DNA from: Fluviicola sp.
GTDB lineage: Bacteria; Bacteroidota; Bacteroidia; Flavobacteriales_D; Crocinitomicaceae
Direction: 5' to 3'
Length of the DNA: 13,049 bases
Assembly (NCBI RefSeq): GCF_030151805.1
Contig: NZ_JASLCN010000267.1
Coordinates: forward strand, 1 to 13,049
In this document: piece after piece, positions 1-7,011 of the stretch
How the letters are laid out: every line of letters starts with the position of its first letter
How positions within the stretch are numbered: the first letter of the stretch is position 1
Translations under genes and position numbers: made by a program
The notes under the pieces: model-generated
Seen by the model: only the letters and a program-made list of their open reading frames with translations
What the model was told of the DNA's origin: nothing
The model's database searches: none

Positions 1-423
1 GGTTGGTTACACGATGATTTGGCAACATTCCTTTCGGGAAAACAATACATCAATTTCGTGCCGAGAGGTCAGAAAATTGGTTTGGAACCGGGTTCCAAAT
101 GGACCAAGCCGAGTTGTGTGCTAATGGGAGAAGGAAACTACTCCGATGCGCACATGTTCCCGGTTGTTTACAAAACATTGGGAATCGGGAAACTGATCGG
201 AATGCCGGTACCTGGAACAGGAACTGCCGTTTGGTGGGAAAATCTGCAGGACAACTCTTTGGTATTCGGAATTCCACAGGTCGGAGTGATGACCATGGAT
301 GGAAAATACTACGAAAACAACCAGTGCGAGCCTGATTACAAAGTAGCAAACGATTACAACACCATGCTGAAAGGCGAAGACGCTCAATTGAAGAAAGCAG
401 TCGACGTTTTACTTGGCAGATAA
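1..423 (+). CDS. S41 family (tricorn protease-like) peptidase, C-terminal part
   Basis: The frame is open from the left edge, so this is the 3' end of a longer gene; 140 residues are visible before the TAA. Seen: it opens with GWLHDDLATFLSG and carries GEGNYSDAHMFP at about residues 43-54, followed by GIGKLIGMPVPGTGT and a short C-terminal tail. This pattern matches the C-terminal catalytic core of tricorn-type S41 serine peptidases, where the serine before Asp-Ala would be the nucleophile (Ser48 of the visible part; inferred by family resemblance). Full-length relatives are usually around 1000 residues, with beta-propeller and PDZ domains before this core, and often have a signal peptide; none of that can be seen here. 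The likely role is breakdown of peptides in the envelope or periplasm. A hairpin terminator follows 22 bases after the stop, so this gene ends its transcript. The family call is fairly safe; substrate and location are not. Confidence 0.8.
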   Translation, partial: GWLHDDLATFLSGKQYINFVPRGQKIGLEPGSKWTKPSCVLMGEGNYSDAHMFPVVYKTLGIGKLIGMPVPGTGTAVWWENLQDNSLVFGIPQVGVMTMDGKYYENNQCEPDYKVANDYNTMLKGEDAQLKKAVDVLLGR

Positions 424-444
424 CAGAATGATCAAAACATGAAC

Positions 445-489
445 AATCCCCGGCATTTCGACTTCGCTCAATGACCGGGGATTTTTTTT
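445..489 (+). terminator. Rho-independent terminator after the S41 peptidase
   Basis: A 9-bp perfect stem (AATCCCCGG at 445-453 with CCGGGGATT at 475-483) closes a 21-base loop and runs straight into a T tract through 489. The loop has an inner CAT/ATG pairing and the text TTCGACTTCGCTCA, which resembles short palindromic elements scattered in Bacteroidota intergenic DNA (general knowledge, not tested here). It lies just after the peptidase stop codon and before the next gene. Confidence 0.85.
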
Positions 490-505
490 AACGATTTGCA
501 GAAAG

Positions 506-934
506 ATGTTTTTATTCGGAAAGCTTACAAAGCGATTAGCAGCAAAACCCAAACTCATTTTCCTGATCGACGGAATCGGAGCTGCTGTTTCTGCATTCTT
601 TTTAGGCATTGTACTCACAGCTTTTGAACGATTCTTCGGAATGCCAAAATGCATTTTGACTCCGCTTTCATTCGTTGCCCTAATTTTTGCTGTTTACTCC
701 TTATGCTGTTATTTTTTTGCTCGTAGAAATTGGCCGCGCCTGCTCTTTCTGATCGGTGTTTTGAATGTGATTTATTGCCTCTTTACAAGCGCATTCCTCC
801 TTCAATTCTTGAATCAGTTAAGCGCTATCGGAGTCACTTATTTTATTTTCGAAATCCTGATTATTTTGACTTTGGCAAGTATTGAATTGAGGATTTGTAG
901 CGTTTTGGGGCAGGAATCAGAGGAACTTTTGTAA
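506..934 (+). CDS. Small four-helix integral membrane protein of unknown function
   Basis: This 142-residue protein is almost entirely hydrophobic. Four membrane segments can be read at about residues 17-40, 49-71, 77-98 and 108-128, joined by short loops. The basic N-terminus (GKLTKRLAAKPK) suggests a cytoplasmic N-terminus by the positive-inside rule, and the acidic tail (GQESEELL) would also be cytoplasmic. It has no signal peptide with a cleavage site and no catalytic motif that I recognise. The ATG at 506 lies 17 bases after the T tract of the previous gene's terminator, so transcription must start close by or leak through. There is no clear Shine-Dalgarno sequence, which is normal in this phylum. 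Function unknown; similar-looking small proteins are annotated as hypothetical in Flavobacteriia. Confidence 0.75.
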   Translation: MFLFGKLTKRLAAKPKLIFLIDGIGAAVSAFFLGIVLTAFERFFGMPKCILTPLSFVALIFAVYSLCCYFFARRNWPRLLFLIGVLNVIYCLFTSAFLLQFLNQLSAIGVTYFIFEILIILTLASIELRICSVLGQESEELL

Positions 935-1008
935 TTTCAGGAGCTGGTTTCGGACACAAAACTTCGGATCAGTTTTGTCAATCCATCCCGAAACCCAAAA
1001 CAACAATT

Positions 1009-1599
1009 ATGAAACGCACATTTTTTTATTTGTTATTACTTACCGCAGCTTGTACCACTCAACCGGAGGAACAAGAAACCATTCCGAATTCAGATTCCGG
1101 GGAAACAGTCTATGCGGACGTCATTCCTTCATCGGACACTTTGTACTGCACTTCCAACGGAGAGTTCGAATACGGAGCGCCTTATGCATATGTCAACAAG
1201 GCCGGTGACACAATGATTCCTGCCGGAGAATTTGACAATTGTTTCAGTGATATCTTCACCAATTTTGCGTACGTTTCGGATGAGCGATTCAAAGACCATG
1301 GAATGGTTGCCGTGAACAGAAACAAAGAAATCATCTTTGAGGCTTACATCTTTGACAATGGTCCGGATTACATCTATGACGGGCTATTCCGAATTGTGAG
1401 AAACGGCAAGATCGGTTATGCGGATCCCACCGGAAAGGTTGTAGTCGAAGCAAAATACACTTGTGCCTATCCATTTAAAAACGGGAAAGCAAAAGTTGCC
1501 TTGAATTGTGAAACGGTAAAAGATGACCTGGAGCATCACTCCTGGAAAAGTGACCAATGGTTCTACATTGATAAAACCGGAAAGAAGGTAAAACAGTAA
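1009..1599 (+). CDS. WG-repeat lipoprotein
   Basis: A short hydrophobic signal ends in the lipobox LTAAC, so Cys15 is the predicted lipidated residue and the mature protein starts CTTQPEEQE, a flexible acidic linker. The rest shows WG-like beta repeats: YAYVNKAGDTMIP (about 60-71), GMVAVNRNKEIIFEA (98-112), GLFRIVRNGKIGYADPTGK (125-143, the clearest unit) and WFYIDKTGKKVK at the C-terminus. WG repeats (KWG-type) form beta structures thought to act in binding, not catalysis; no enzyme motif is present. At 196 residues it holds only about four units, fewer than many family members. It would sit in the envelope, facing the periplasm or, as often in Bacteroidota, the cell surface. The gene stands alone, with 74 bases before it and a repeat-bearing gap behind. 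Confidence 0.8.
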   Translation: MKRTFFYLLLLTAACTTQPEEQETIPNSDSGETVYADVIPSSDTLYCTSNGEFEYGAPYAYVNKAGDTMIPAGEFDNCFSDIFTNFAYVSDERFKDHGMVAVNRNKEIIFEAYIFDNGPDYIYDGLFRIVRNGKIGYADPTGKVVVEAKYTCAYPFKNGKAKVALNCETVKDDLEHHSWKSDQWFYIDKTGKKVKQ

Positions 1600-1600
1600 A

Positions 1601-1655
1601 ACAAGTTTGGATGAGCTGAGCGGGAATTTTACCACAAATACACAAGGCTTTTTGG
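1601..1655. repeat. Dispersed intergenic repeat, copy 1 (ACCACAAA type)
   Basis: The text ACAAGTTTGGATGAGC, then GCGGGAATTTTACCACAAA, reappears with small indels at 3985-4026. Within it, CACAAATA and CACAAGGC form two degenerate 8-base units at 1633-1648. It starts two bases after the lipoprotein stop and has no coding potential of its own. It belongs with the repeats at 3985-4050 and 4184-4284. Confidence 0.6.
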
Positions 1656-1719
1656 ACGAGTCGAGTGTACCAATTGACACAAGTCATTTCAATTAACTGA
1701 AAAAATAAATATTAAAAAA

Positions 1720-2058
1720 ATGAACCATTCACTTACCTGGGACGAATTCATGAAGGTGGAAATGCGCGTTGGAACAATCATTTCCGCTGAAATTTTCAAA
1801 GAGGTGCGCAATCCTGCGTACAAAATCACCGTCGATTTCGGAGAGTTCGGAATCCGTAAAACATCTGCTCAGATCACTGCTTTGTACCAGGCGGAAGAAC
1901 TGATCGGAAAACAAATCGTTGCAGTCATTAATTTTCCTCCGAAACAAATTGCCAATATGATGAGCGAATGCCTGGTGTTGGGCGGAATCGGAGATAACAA
2001 GGAAGTAACACTTTTGCAACCGGAAAGGGCGGTGAAAAACGGAACACGGGTTGGGTAA
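1720..2058 (+). CDS. csaA: CsaA-like tRNA-binding-domain protein
   Basis: This 112-residue protein is a single tRNA-binding (EMAP/Arc1-type) OB-fold, the usual length of CsaA. The family pattern runs throughout: MKVEMRVGTI (11-20), the RNPAYKITVDFGEFG block (30-44), KTSAQIT (47-53), VAVINFPPKQIANMMSE (67-83) and CLVLGGIG. In other bacteria CsaA is a dimeric cytoplasmic protein described as a chaperone that helps protein export and also binds tRNA; that role is transferred by homology only. The ATG at 1720 follows an A-rich leader (ATAAATATTAAAAAA) that probably serves for ribosome loading in place of a Shine-Dalgarno sequence. The gene has no partner in an operon: a repeat-bearing gap precedes it and a different repeat follows the stop. 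Confidence 0.92.
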   Translation: MNHSLTWDEFMKVEMRVGTIISAEIFKEVRNPAYKITVDFGEFGIRKTSAQITALYQAEELIGKQIVAVINFPPKQIANMMSECLVLGGIGDNKEVTLLQPERAVKNGTRVG

Positions 2059-2100
2059 TTACGAATGATGAATGCCGAATTACGAATTTATGAATTGCGC
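2059..2100. repeat. Imperfect 21-bp tandem repeat after csaA
   Basis: Two adjacent 21-base units (2059-2079 and 2080-2100) both begin TTACGAATNNATGAATNNCG-like text. A further GAATACGAATT lies at 2115-2125. The repeat starts directly after the csaA stop codon. AATTACGAAT-type runs are common filler between genes in Bacteroidota genomes (general knowledge); no function is evident. Confidence 0.6.
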
Positions 2101-2190
2101 TCTTATAGCTATCGGAATACGAATTGGTAGTTCTCATCACCAAGAAAAGTACTGAGTCAATTTGGATTCATTAAACCATCCTAAACAATA

Positions 2191-2697
2191 ATGGAAATCA
2201 TTCTCATCGCAATTATCGTGATTATTGTATTTGTCCTTATGGGAGGAGCATTAATTGTCCTTTCACCTGTTTTTGTACCGTTAATTATTTATAGCGTCGT
2301 TCAAAATCGTTTGTTTAAAAAAGAATATAAAGCCTATTTACAATCTATTGAAGGGAAAAAATTCTTCGTTTACACTAGCCGAACAAATAGTTATAGCTAC
2401 ATCAAAATAAATCTTCTTCCCCAATTACCCAAAGATGTGGAAGTTATTTATTTGAATGGAAAAGACCCCATAACCAATCTCAATAAAAAGTACATCTCAC
2501 ATGCGCTATACAGTATTCAAGATAAAAAAGGATTTCCTTATTTACTTCGGGTTGAAAATGGTGAGATCAATGATAAATCGATCAATAATGTCTTTTACAA
2601 TACTAAAAATCAGAACAAGGATATTCAATTACTTCTTAATCAGATTGATCATTTTTTCAAAACTCCCAACCATTCAACCAAATCGCAACCAAATTAA
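2191..2697 (+). CDS. AT-rich membrane-anchored protein of unknown function
   Basis: This is a 168-residue protein. Residues 3-36 are a long hydrophobic stretch (MEIILIAIIVIIVFVLMGGA, then SPVFVPLIIYSV), either one long anchor or a tight helical hairpin. A basic turn (NRLFKKEYK) and a soluble domain of about 120 residues follow, rich in Asn, Lys, Ile and Tyr. I recognise no family. Base use stands out: a hand count of 2281-2460 gives about 28% G+C, against about 50% for a 60-base stretch of neighbouring csaA, and A/T-ending codons dominate. This suggests later acquisition or relaxed selection (inference). The ATG at 2191 follows CCTAAACAATA. It is convergent with the DinB-family gene at 2752, with no clear terminator between them. 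The reading frame itself is credible: long, with a sensible topology. Confidence 0.65.
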   Translation: MEIILIAIIVIIVFVLMGGALIVLSPVFVPLIIYSVVQNRLFKKEYKAYLQSIEGKKFFVYTSRTNSYSYIKINLLPQLPKDVEVIYLNGKDPITNLNKKYISHALYSIQDKKGFPYLLRVENGEINDKSINNVFYNTKNQNKDIQLLLNQIDHFFKTPNHSTKSQPN

Positions 2698-2751
2698 AAA
2701 AGTATGAACTCACTTTTAAAGCTCAAGCAAGTACTTATCAATTTTACATTT

Positions 2752-3309
2752 TCAATTCTCCATTCCTTTAAGCACTTTTTCTGCCTGTACCAAATGCCGT
2801 TGGTTGTGAAAGATCACGAAGCGAAACGTATCTCCCAGTTTCAATTTGATCCATTTGGAAATACTGATATTTGTTTTCGTTTTATTCAGGTCAATTTTCC
2901 GGGCTTGATTCAATAAACGGAGAATTTCTTCCTGCTGCTGCATGAATTCCCGGATCACCTTTTCTTTGTCCAGGCGGCTGTTCAACGGATTCATATTTTT
3001 AAAAGTCTTCATTTTGTTGAGCTTTTCCTTGGGAAGCATGCTGTTTGCAAAATAATTTCCGAGCCAGCCGCTTTTGAACGACTCCTTGTTTTTGGATTCC
3101 GCACGTTGGATTCTTTTTGCAATTTCCGGAAGATAAAATCGCCCGTATAAATTCAAATGCTCCAGACATTCCAAGGCACTCCAGCTGAGTTCATCCCGCT
3201 TAAAATTCAGGGTTTCTGCGCTCAATTCGTTGAATGCCGCTGCTTTTGAAAGACAAAGCTGTGTGCGATTTGTCAAATCCGTGATCAATGTGTCTGCTGA
3301 AATTTTCAT
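2752..3309 (-). CDS. DinB-family (DinB_2-like) metal-binding protein
   Basis: A 185-residue protein of the DinB/YfiT-like four-helix family. Three histidines fit the family's metal triad: His51 in SALECLEHLNLYGRFYLPEI, and His168 and His172 in FVIFHNQRHLVQAEKVL. Family members coordinate a divalent metal, and some are thiol-dependent transferases; the reaction here cannot be told. The start chosen is the ATG at 3309 (MKISADTLITDL), which begins directly with the first helix. An in-frame ATG at 3363 would add 18 polar residues (MNQCFLESDSGTLSKNKH) one base after the regulator's stop and cannot be excluded. The gene lies directly downstream of the Crp-type regulator on the same strand with 55 bases or fewer between them, so the two are probably one transcription unit. 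Confidence 0.82.
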   Translation of the reverse strand: MKISADTLITDLTNRTQLCLSKAAAFNELSAETLNFKRDELSWSALECLEHLNLYGRFYLPEIAKRIQRAESKNKESFKSGWLGNYFANSMLPKEKLNKMKTFKNMNPLNSRLDKEKVIREFMQQQEEILRLLNQARKIDLNKTKTNISISKWIKLKLGDTFRFVIFHNQRHLVQAEKVLKGMEN

Positions 3310-3364
3310 GTGCTTATTTTTCGACAAAGTTCCTGAATCTGATTCCAGAAAACATTGATTCAAA

Positions 3365-3913
3365 TCAAGACTTTTTCAATCGCGACAAGGTTTCGGGGGT
3401 CATCCGGAGATAATTGGCGATGTGCCGGTTCGGAATTTCCTGGAACAATTGCGGACTGCGTTTCAAGACGCGTTCAAATCGTTCTTTAGGAGAGGAGGTT
3501 AACAAGTCCTTTTCCCGCTCGATTTGCTGGATCACCAGGTCTTCGATGATCTTTACCCAAATCCGGAGATGATTTTCATCCTGATTGAGAAAACGCATAA
3601 AACGTTCTTTGGGAATGATCTTCATCTTCGTTTTTTTGATCGCCTGGATAATGAATTCGGAAGGTTTTTCCGTCAAAAAGGAATCAAGTGAAACGAGGAT
3701 ATTGTTTTTGTAACCGAAGCGGATATTTCGTTCTTCTTCCCGGTGACTGTCCGGTTTATCAACGACAAAAACACGCAGACTTCCTTCTTCCACAAAATAA
3801 ATATTGGTATCAGTGGTTCCTGCCGTTTTCAGCAATTCGTTTCGCTCAATCGTAACAGTCTTCTCTATCAATTGCTGCTGCTCTATTAGGGCTATTAACT
3901 CTGAAGGCTTCAT
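3365..3913 (-). CDS. Crp/Fnr-family transcriptional regulator
   Basis: This 182-residue protein has a cyclic-nucleotide-binding-type beta roll over about residues 15-105 (ELLKTAGTTDTNIYFVEEGSL is typical of the first strands), a long dimerisation helix (about 110-140) and a short C-terminal helix-turn-helix: IPNRHIANYLRMTPETLSRL at 160-179. The protein ends right after the recognition helix, as is usual for the Bacteroidota branch of this family. There is no FNR-like cysteine cluster, and the cAMP-contact motif of classical CRP is not obvious, so the ligand is unknown. A candidate -7 box TATCTTTA lies at 3950-3957 on the minus strand (one base off TAnnTTTG), about 37 bases before the ATG. It probably heads a transcript including the DinB-family gene and may control it or itself. 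Confidence 0.88.
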   Translation of the reverse strand: MKPSELIALIEQQQLIEKTVTIERNELLKTAGTTDTNIYFVEEGSLRVFVVDKPDSHREEERNIRFGYKNNILVSLDSFLTEKPSEFIIQAIKKTKMKIIPKERFMRFLNQDENHLRIWVKIIEDLVIQQIEREKDLLTSSPKERFERVLKRSPQLFQEIPNRHIANYLRMTPETLSRLKKS

Positions 3914-3984
3914 TTTTCCATTCTTTTATCCGGATGTTTTAAAGATAGGAAAAGGTTCGGAATCTGATTGATTATACGGAGGAC

Positions 3985-4050
3985 ACAAGTTTTTTTTGGA
4001 TGAGCCGGGGAATTTTTACCACAAAGGCACGGAGGACAAGAGGATTTTTA
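3985..4050. repeat. Dispersed intergenic repeat, copy 2 (ACCACAAA type)
   Basis: ACAAG, a T8 run, GGATGAGC, then GGGGAATTTTTACCACAAAG repeats the copy at 1601-1655. Behind it come three degenerate 8-base units: CACAAAGG, CACGGAGG and ACAAGAGG (4020-4043). A partial unit, ACGGAGGACACAAG, sits just in front (3976-3989). It is non-coding. Confidence 0.6.
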
Positions 4051-4083
4051 GAAGAACTAAACTTGAGAACCAAACTTAATTAA

Positions 4084-4108
4084 ACGCAAAGTAACGAAGA
4101 ACGCAAAG
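4084..4108. repeat. ACGCAAAG short direct repeats
   Basis: Two perfect ACGCAAAG octamers at 4084-4091 and 4101-4108 flank a shortened copy, ACGAAG (4094-4099). The G/C-shifted sequence resembles the ACCACAAAG units nearby. It lies in the gene-free region and no function is known. Confidence 0.55.
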
Positions 4109-4183
4109 AGGGAAGGAAAGCTGTGTGTTGTTTTTTACTACGAAGGATAGCAGACTTTACAGTCGCTATGTTTTGTAAGGACT

Positions 4184-4284
4184 CAAGGGATTTTTACCAC
4201 ATAGTGCACATAGAACACATAGCGAATGATTCAGTTAGCGAGCGCGGTAGCCGAGCTGAAATTTGTGCATTTGCGGTAGAAAAT
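4184..4284. repeat. Palindromic (MITE/REP-like) element next to copper ATPase stop
   Basis: The arms are imperfect inverted repeats: 4190-4210 (ATTTTTACCACATAGTGCACA) and 4264-4284, whose reverse complement is ATTTTCTACCGCAAATGCACA; about 18 of 20 aligned bases match if two single-base gaps are allowed. Inside is a smaller inverted pair, TTCAG at 4230-4234 and CTGAA at 4256-4260. The left side also carries CACATAG three times with a 9-base period (4198, 4207, 4216). The right arm ends directly against the ATPase stop codon. There is no transposase, so it is either a non-autonomous element or a repeat that folds in RNA as a 3' end signal (inference). Confidence 0.5.
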
Positions 4285-6825
4285 TCAAGCCAATGTTTTA
4301 TTTCTTAAGCGGAGTGAATTGAGTATCACGGAGACTGAACTGAAACTCATAGCCAGCGCAGCAATCATCGGTGAAAGCAGTAATCCTGTAAACGGATATA
4401 AAATACCTGCTGCAACCGGAATTCCCAGCACATTGTATGCTAAAGCAAAAAACAGGTTCTGTTTGATGTTTTTCATGACATCTTCACTCAGCGATCTTGC
4501 TTTTGCAATCCCCATAAGATCTCCTTCAACCAGGGTAATATCCGCACTTTCAATTGCGACATCAGTTCCTGTTCCCATCGCGATACCGATATCTGCCTGC
4601 GACAATGCCGGAGCATCGTTGATACCATCACCCGCCATTGCGACTTTTTTTCCTTCCTGTTGCAGTTTTTGTACTTCCTGCAATTTGTTTTCGGGCAACA
4701 TCTGCGCTTTAAAACCATCCAATCCCAGGTTTTCACTTACGACTCTGGCCGTATTTTCATTGTCACCTGTTAACATCATTACCTGAAGTCCTTTATCATG
4801 TAATTTTTGTATCGCAGCCTTACTGGTTGGCTTTATTTTATCGGAAATCACAACGAAACCAACCGCTTCTTTCCCCACAGACAAATAAGAAACCGTTTTC
4901 CCCTGTTTTTGCGCCTCAATTACCTGAGTTTCCAAATCTGCAGCAATTACACAATTCAATTGTTCCATCAGCGTTCTGTTTCCCAAAGCCAAATCTTCGT
5001 TATTCAATCGTGCCTTCACTCCTTTCCCTGCAACTGCCTCAAAATCTGTCACCGGCTTTACCACAACCCCTTTTTCCTTTCCGTAATGCAGAATCGCTTG
5101 TGCCAAAGGATGTTCACTACTACTATTGATTGCCACCAGGCGTTCCAAAACAGCTGTTTCCGTGAGCGTGTTTTCCACAACCCCCACTTTCTCAACAGAT
5201 GGTTTGCCTTCGGTAACGGTTCCTGTTTTATCAATAACCACCACATCTACCGCATTCATTTTTTCCAGCGCTTCGGCATTTTTTATCAGTACTCCCGATT
5301 TCGCTCCTTTACCAACGCCAACCATAACCGACATTGGTGTGGCCAATCCCAACGCACAGGGACAAGCGATAATCAATACCGCTATCGCATTTACAAATCC
5401 GTAAACATACGAAGGTTCCGGCCCCCAAACAGCCCAAACGATAAAGGTCGCAACAGCAATCAGCACAACAATCGGAACAAAGTATCCCGAAATTTTATCT
5501 GCCAGTTTTTGAATTGGTGCTTTGGAACGGCTGGCATTATTGACCATTTCGATTATTTGTGAAAGCAGCGTTTCTGCCCCGACTTTTTCTGCAACCATCA
5601 CAAAGGTCCGGTTTTTATTGATGGTTCCGGTTTTCACCGGATCACCTTTCCTTTTCTCCACCGGAAGCGGTTCTCCTGAAATCATTGACTCATCAATAAC
5701 CGCCTCGCCTTCTTCGATCTTCCCGTCGACCGGAATTTTCTCTCCCGGTTTCACGCGTAGCAAGTCACCTACACGAATAGTATCTATGTCTACGACTTCT
5801 TCCTTTCCGTCTTTGATAATAGTTGCTTTGTTGGGAGCCAATTTCAGCAATTCCCGAACAGCGCTGTTCGTTCTGCTGTGAGCTCTTGCCTCCAATAACT
5901 GCCCCAATAGCACCAGGGTGAGGATAACCGTCGCTGCTTCAAAATAAACATACACTGTTCCGGCGTGTGTTTTAAACTCATCAGGAAATATGCCGGGCAG
6001 TAGTAATGCAAGCACACTGAAAATCCATGACACACCGGCTCCGATTCCAATAAGCGTAAACATGTTCAGTTTCCTGGTCATGATGGATCTCCAGGCCCGT
6101 TCAAAGAACATCCAGGTTGCATAAAAGACAACGGGGAGAGAAAGCACGAACTGTACCCAATTCCAGTATTTCAAATGCATCCACTGAAACAACGGGTTGT
6201 GCGGGATCATTTCGGTCATCGAAACCATAAAAATGGGAAGCGTGAATATAACCGCTATTTTGAATTTCTTTAAAAGATCCGTATAGGTTTTATTTTCTTC
6301 TTCCGCATCCCCATTTATCGGTACAAGTTCCATCCCGCAAATTGGACAAGCTCCCGACTCATTCCGGATAATTTCAGGATGCATCGGACAGGTAAATCCG
6401 GTCTTCTTTTGCAAGGAAGGCTGCAACACCAGATCCATCCCGCAAACCGGACAATTTCCGGGTTTGTGATAGGTTTTATCTCCTTCGCAATGCATCGGGC
6501 AATAATAAACTCCTTCCCCGGTTGGTATTTTAGCAGCCGACTGCTTTTGATGATGGTGTTTCTCATCTGTCTTCACATGCATGTGCTCCTGACGATTCCC
6601 GGCTTTATCTCCGGAATGCTCCATTTCAATCGTGTAATTTCCCGCCCTGGATACTGCTTCCTGCAATTCCGATACGGGAACATGGTGTTCCATTGAGATA
6701 ACCGCTCCTGGCGGATCAAGAGACACTTTAGCGGAAATACCTGTTAAAGCATTTAGCTCCTTTTCAACTTTTTCCCGGCAGCCATCACAGTCCATGCCAG
6801 TAATTGTGTAAACGTGTTGCATCAT
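4285..6825 (-). CDS. copA: Copper-transporting P1B-type ATPase (CopA-like)
   Basis: An 846-residue inner-membrane pump that exports Cu(I), possibly also Ag(I), using ATP. Domains in order: an HMA domain with GMDCDGC (10-16); a His/Asp-rich linker (about 80-95); two heavy-metal-binding modules, CPMH...CPVCGM (109-130) and CPMHPE...CPICGM (146-165); helices TM1-4 (about 187-312); actuator loop SGEPLPVE (383-390); TM5-6 with CPC (488-490); DKTGT (532-536, phosphorylated Asp532); SEHP (570-573); TGDNENT (686-692); GDGINDAP (732-739); TM7-8 with YN (797-798) and MSFSS (827-831). CPC plus YN and M..SS is the Cu(I) subclass signature. The start MMQHVY at 6825 leads straight into the HMA strand; the second ATG, one codon later, is equally possible. 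No copper chaperone, CueR/CsoR-type regulator or efflux partner is adjacent. A palindromic repeat abuts the stop, so the C-terminal residues (NKTLA) may have been altered by it. Confidence 0.97.
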   Translation of the reverse strand: MMQHVYTITGMDCDGCREKVEKELNALTGISAKVSLDPPGAVISMEHHVPVSELQEAVSRAGNYTIEMEHSGDKAGNRQEHMHVKTDEKHHHQKQSAAKIPTGEGVYYCPMHCEGDKTYHKPGNCPVCGMDLVLQPSLQKKTGFTCPMHPEIIRNESGACPICGMELVPINGDAEEENKTYTDLLKKFKIAVIFTLPIFMVSMTEMIPHNPLFQWMHLKYWNWVQFVLSLPVVFYATWMFFERAWRSIMTRKLNMFTLIGIGAGVSWIFSVLALLLPGIFPDEFKTHAGTVYVYFEAATVILTLVLLGQLLEARAHSRTNSAVRELLKLAPNKATIIKDGKEEVVDIDTIRVGDLLRVKPGEKIPVDGKIEEGEAVIDESMISGEPLPVEKRKGDPVKTGTINKNRTFVMVAEKVGAETLLSQIIEMVNNASRSKAPIQKLADKISGYFVPIVVLIAVATFIVWAVWGPEPSYVYGFVNAIAVLIIACPCALGLATPMSVMVGVGKGAKSGVLIKNAEALEKMNAVDVVVIDKTGTVTEGKPSVEKVGVVENTLTETAVLERLVAINSSSEHPLAQAILHYGKEKGVVVKPVTDFEAVAGKGVKARLNNEDLALGNRTLMEQLNCVIAADLETQVIEAQKQGKTVSYLSVGKEAVGFVVISDKIKPTSKAAIQKLHDKGLQVMMLTGDNENTARVVSENLGLDGFKAQMLPENKLQEVQKLQQEGKKVAMAGDGINDAPALSQADIGIAMGTGTDVAIESADITLVEGDLMGIAKARSLSEDVMKNIKQNLFFALAYNVLGIPVAAGILYPFTGLLLSPMIAALAMSFSSVSVILNSLRLRNKTLA

Positions 6826-6837
6826 GATATCGAGTCA

Positions 6838-6858
6838 GATTCTAAGATAGTCAGAATC
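6838..6858 (-). promoter_or_regulatory. Possible operator: inverted repeat upstream of copA
   Basis: GATTCT (6838-6843) and AGAATC (6853-6858) form a 6-bp inverted repeat with a 9-base spacer, centred about 23 bases before the copA ATG. On the minus strand the spacer holds TATCTTAG, a weak match to the Bacteroidota -7 box TAnnTTTG. A dyad over the promoter would fit a regulator-binding site, but a 6-bp match can occur by chance and it does not look like a classical CueR site. Confidence 0.25.
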
Positions 6859-7011
6859 CGGCATTTTTTCACATCAATTTGAAAATGGATTGTATCACGG
6901 GCAACAGTGATTGCAAGAAAGCCTGTTTGGTATTGATTGAAAATACTGAGCAAAGCGGGAATTGGCGATCCGGTTGAATCTTTTCGTTTCGGCGAAAACT
7001 TCCGTTTTTTT

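Larger units (their letters stand above)
3914..4284. other. 371-base gene-free region filled with degenerate repeats
   Basis: No convincing gene lies here. The only longer frame (4123-4308, plus) reads through repeat units, is antisense to the copper ATPase end and has no family resemblance. The stretch holds the presumed promoter of the Crp-type regulator (3914 to about 3990) and then at least three repeat clusters, listed separately: ACCACAAAG type, ACGCAAAG type and a palindromic element touching the ATPase stop codon. Confidence 0.7.

Noticed and set aside
2704..2916. 70-residue plus-strand frame after the AT-rich gene
   Set aside because: Mostly the reverse strand of the DinB-family C-terminus; no start context or domain.
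4198..4222. CRISPR array suspected from regularly spaced repeats
   Set aside because: Units are 7 bases with 2-base spacers; no spacer diversity, no cas genes.
4123..4308. 61-residue plus-strand open frame in the gap beside copA
   Set aside because: It is built from repeat units and the antisense of the ATPase end; no sensible protein features.
4807..5562. Long plus-strand frame (251 residues) opposite copA
   Set aside because: Antisense shadow of a clearly coding, motif-rich P-type ATPase; the composition (Asn/His/Arg/Phe-rich, no domain) is that of a shadow frame.
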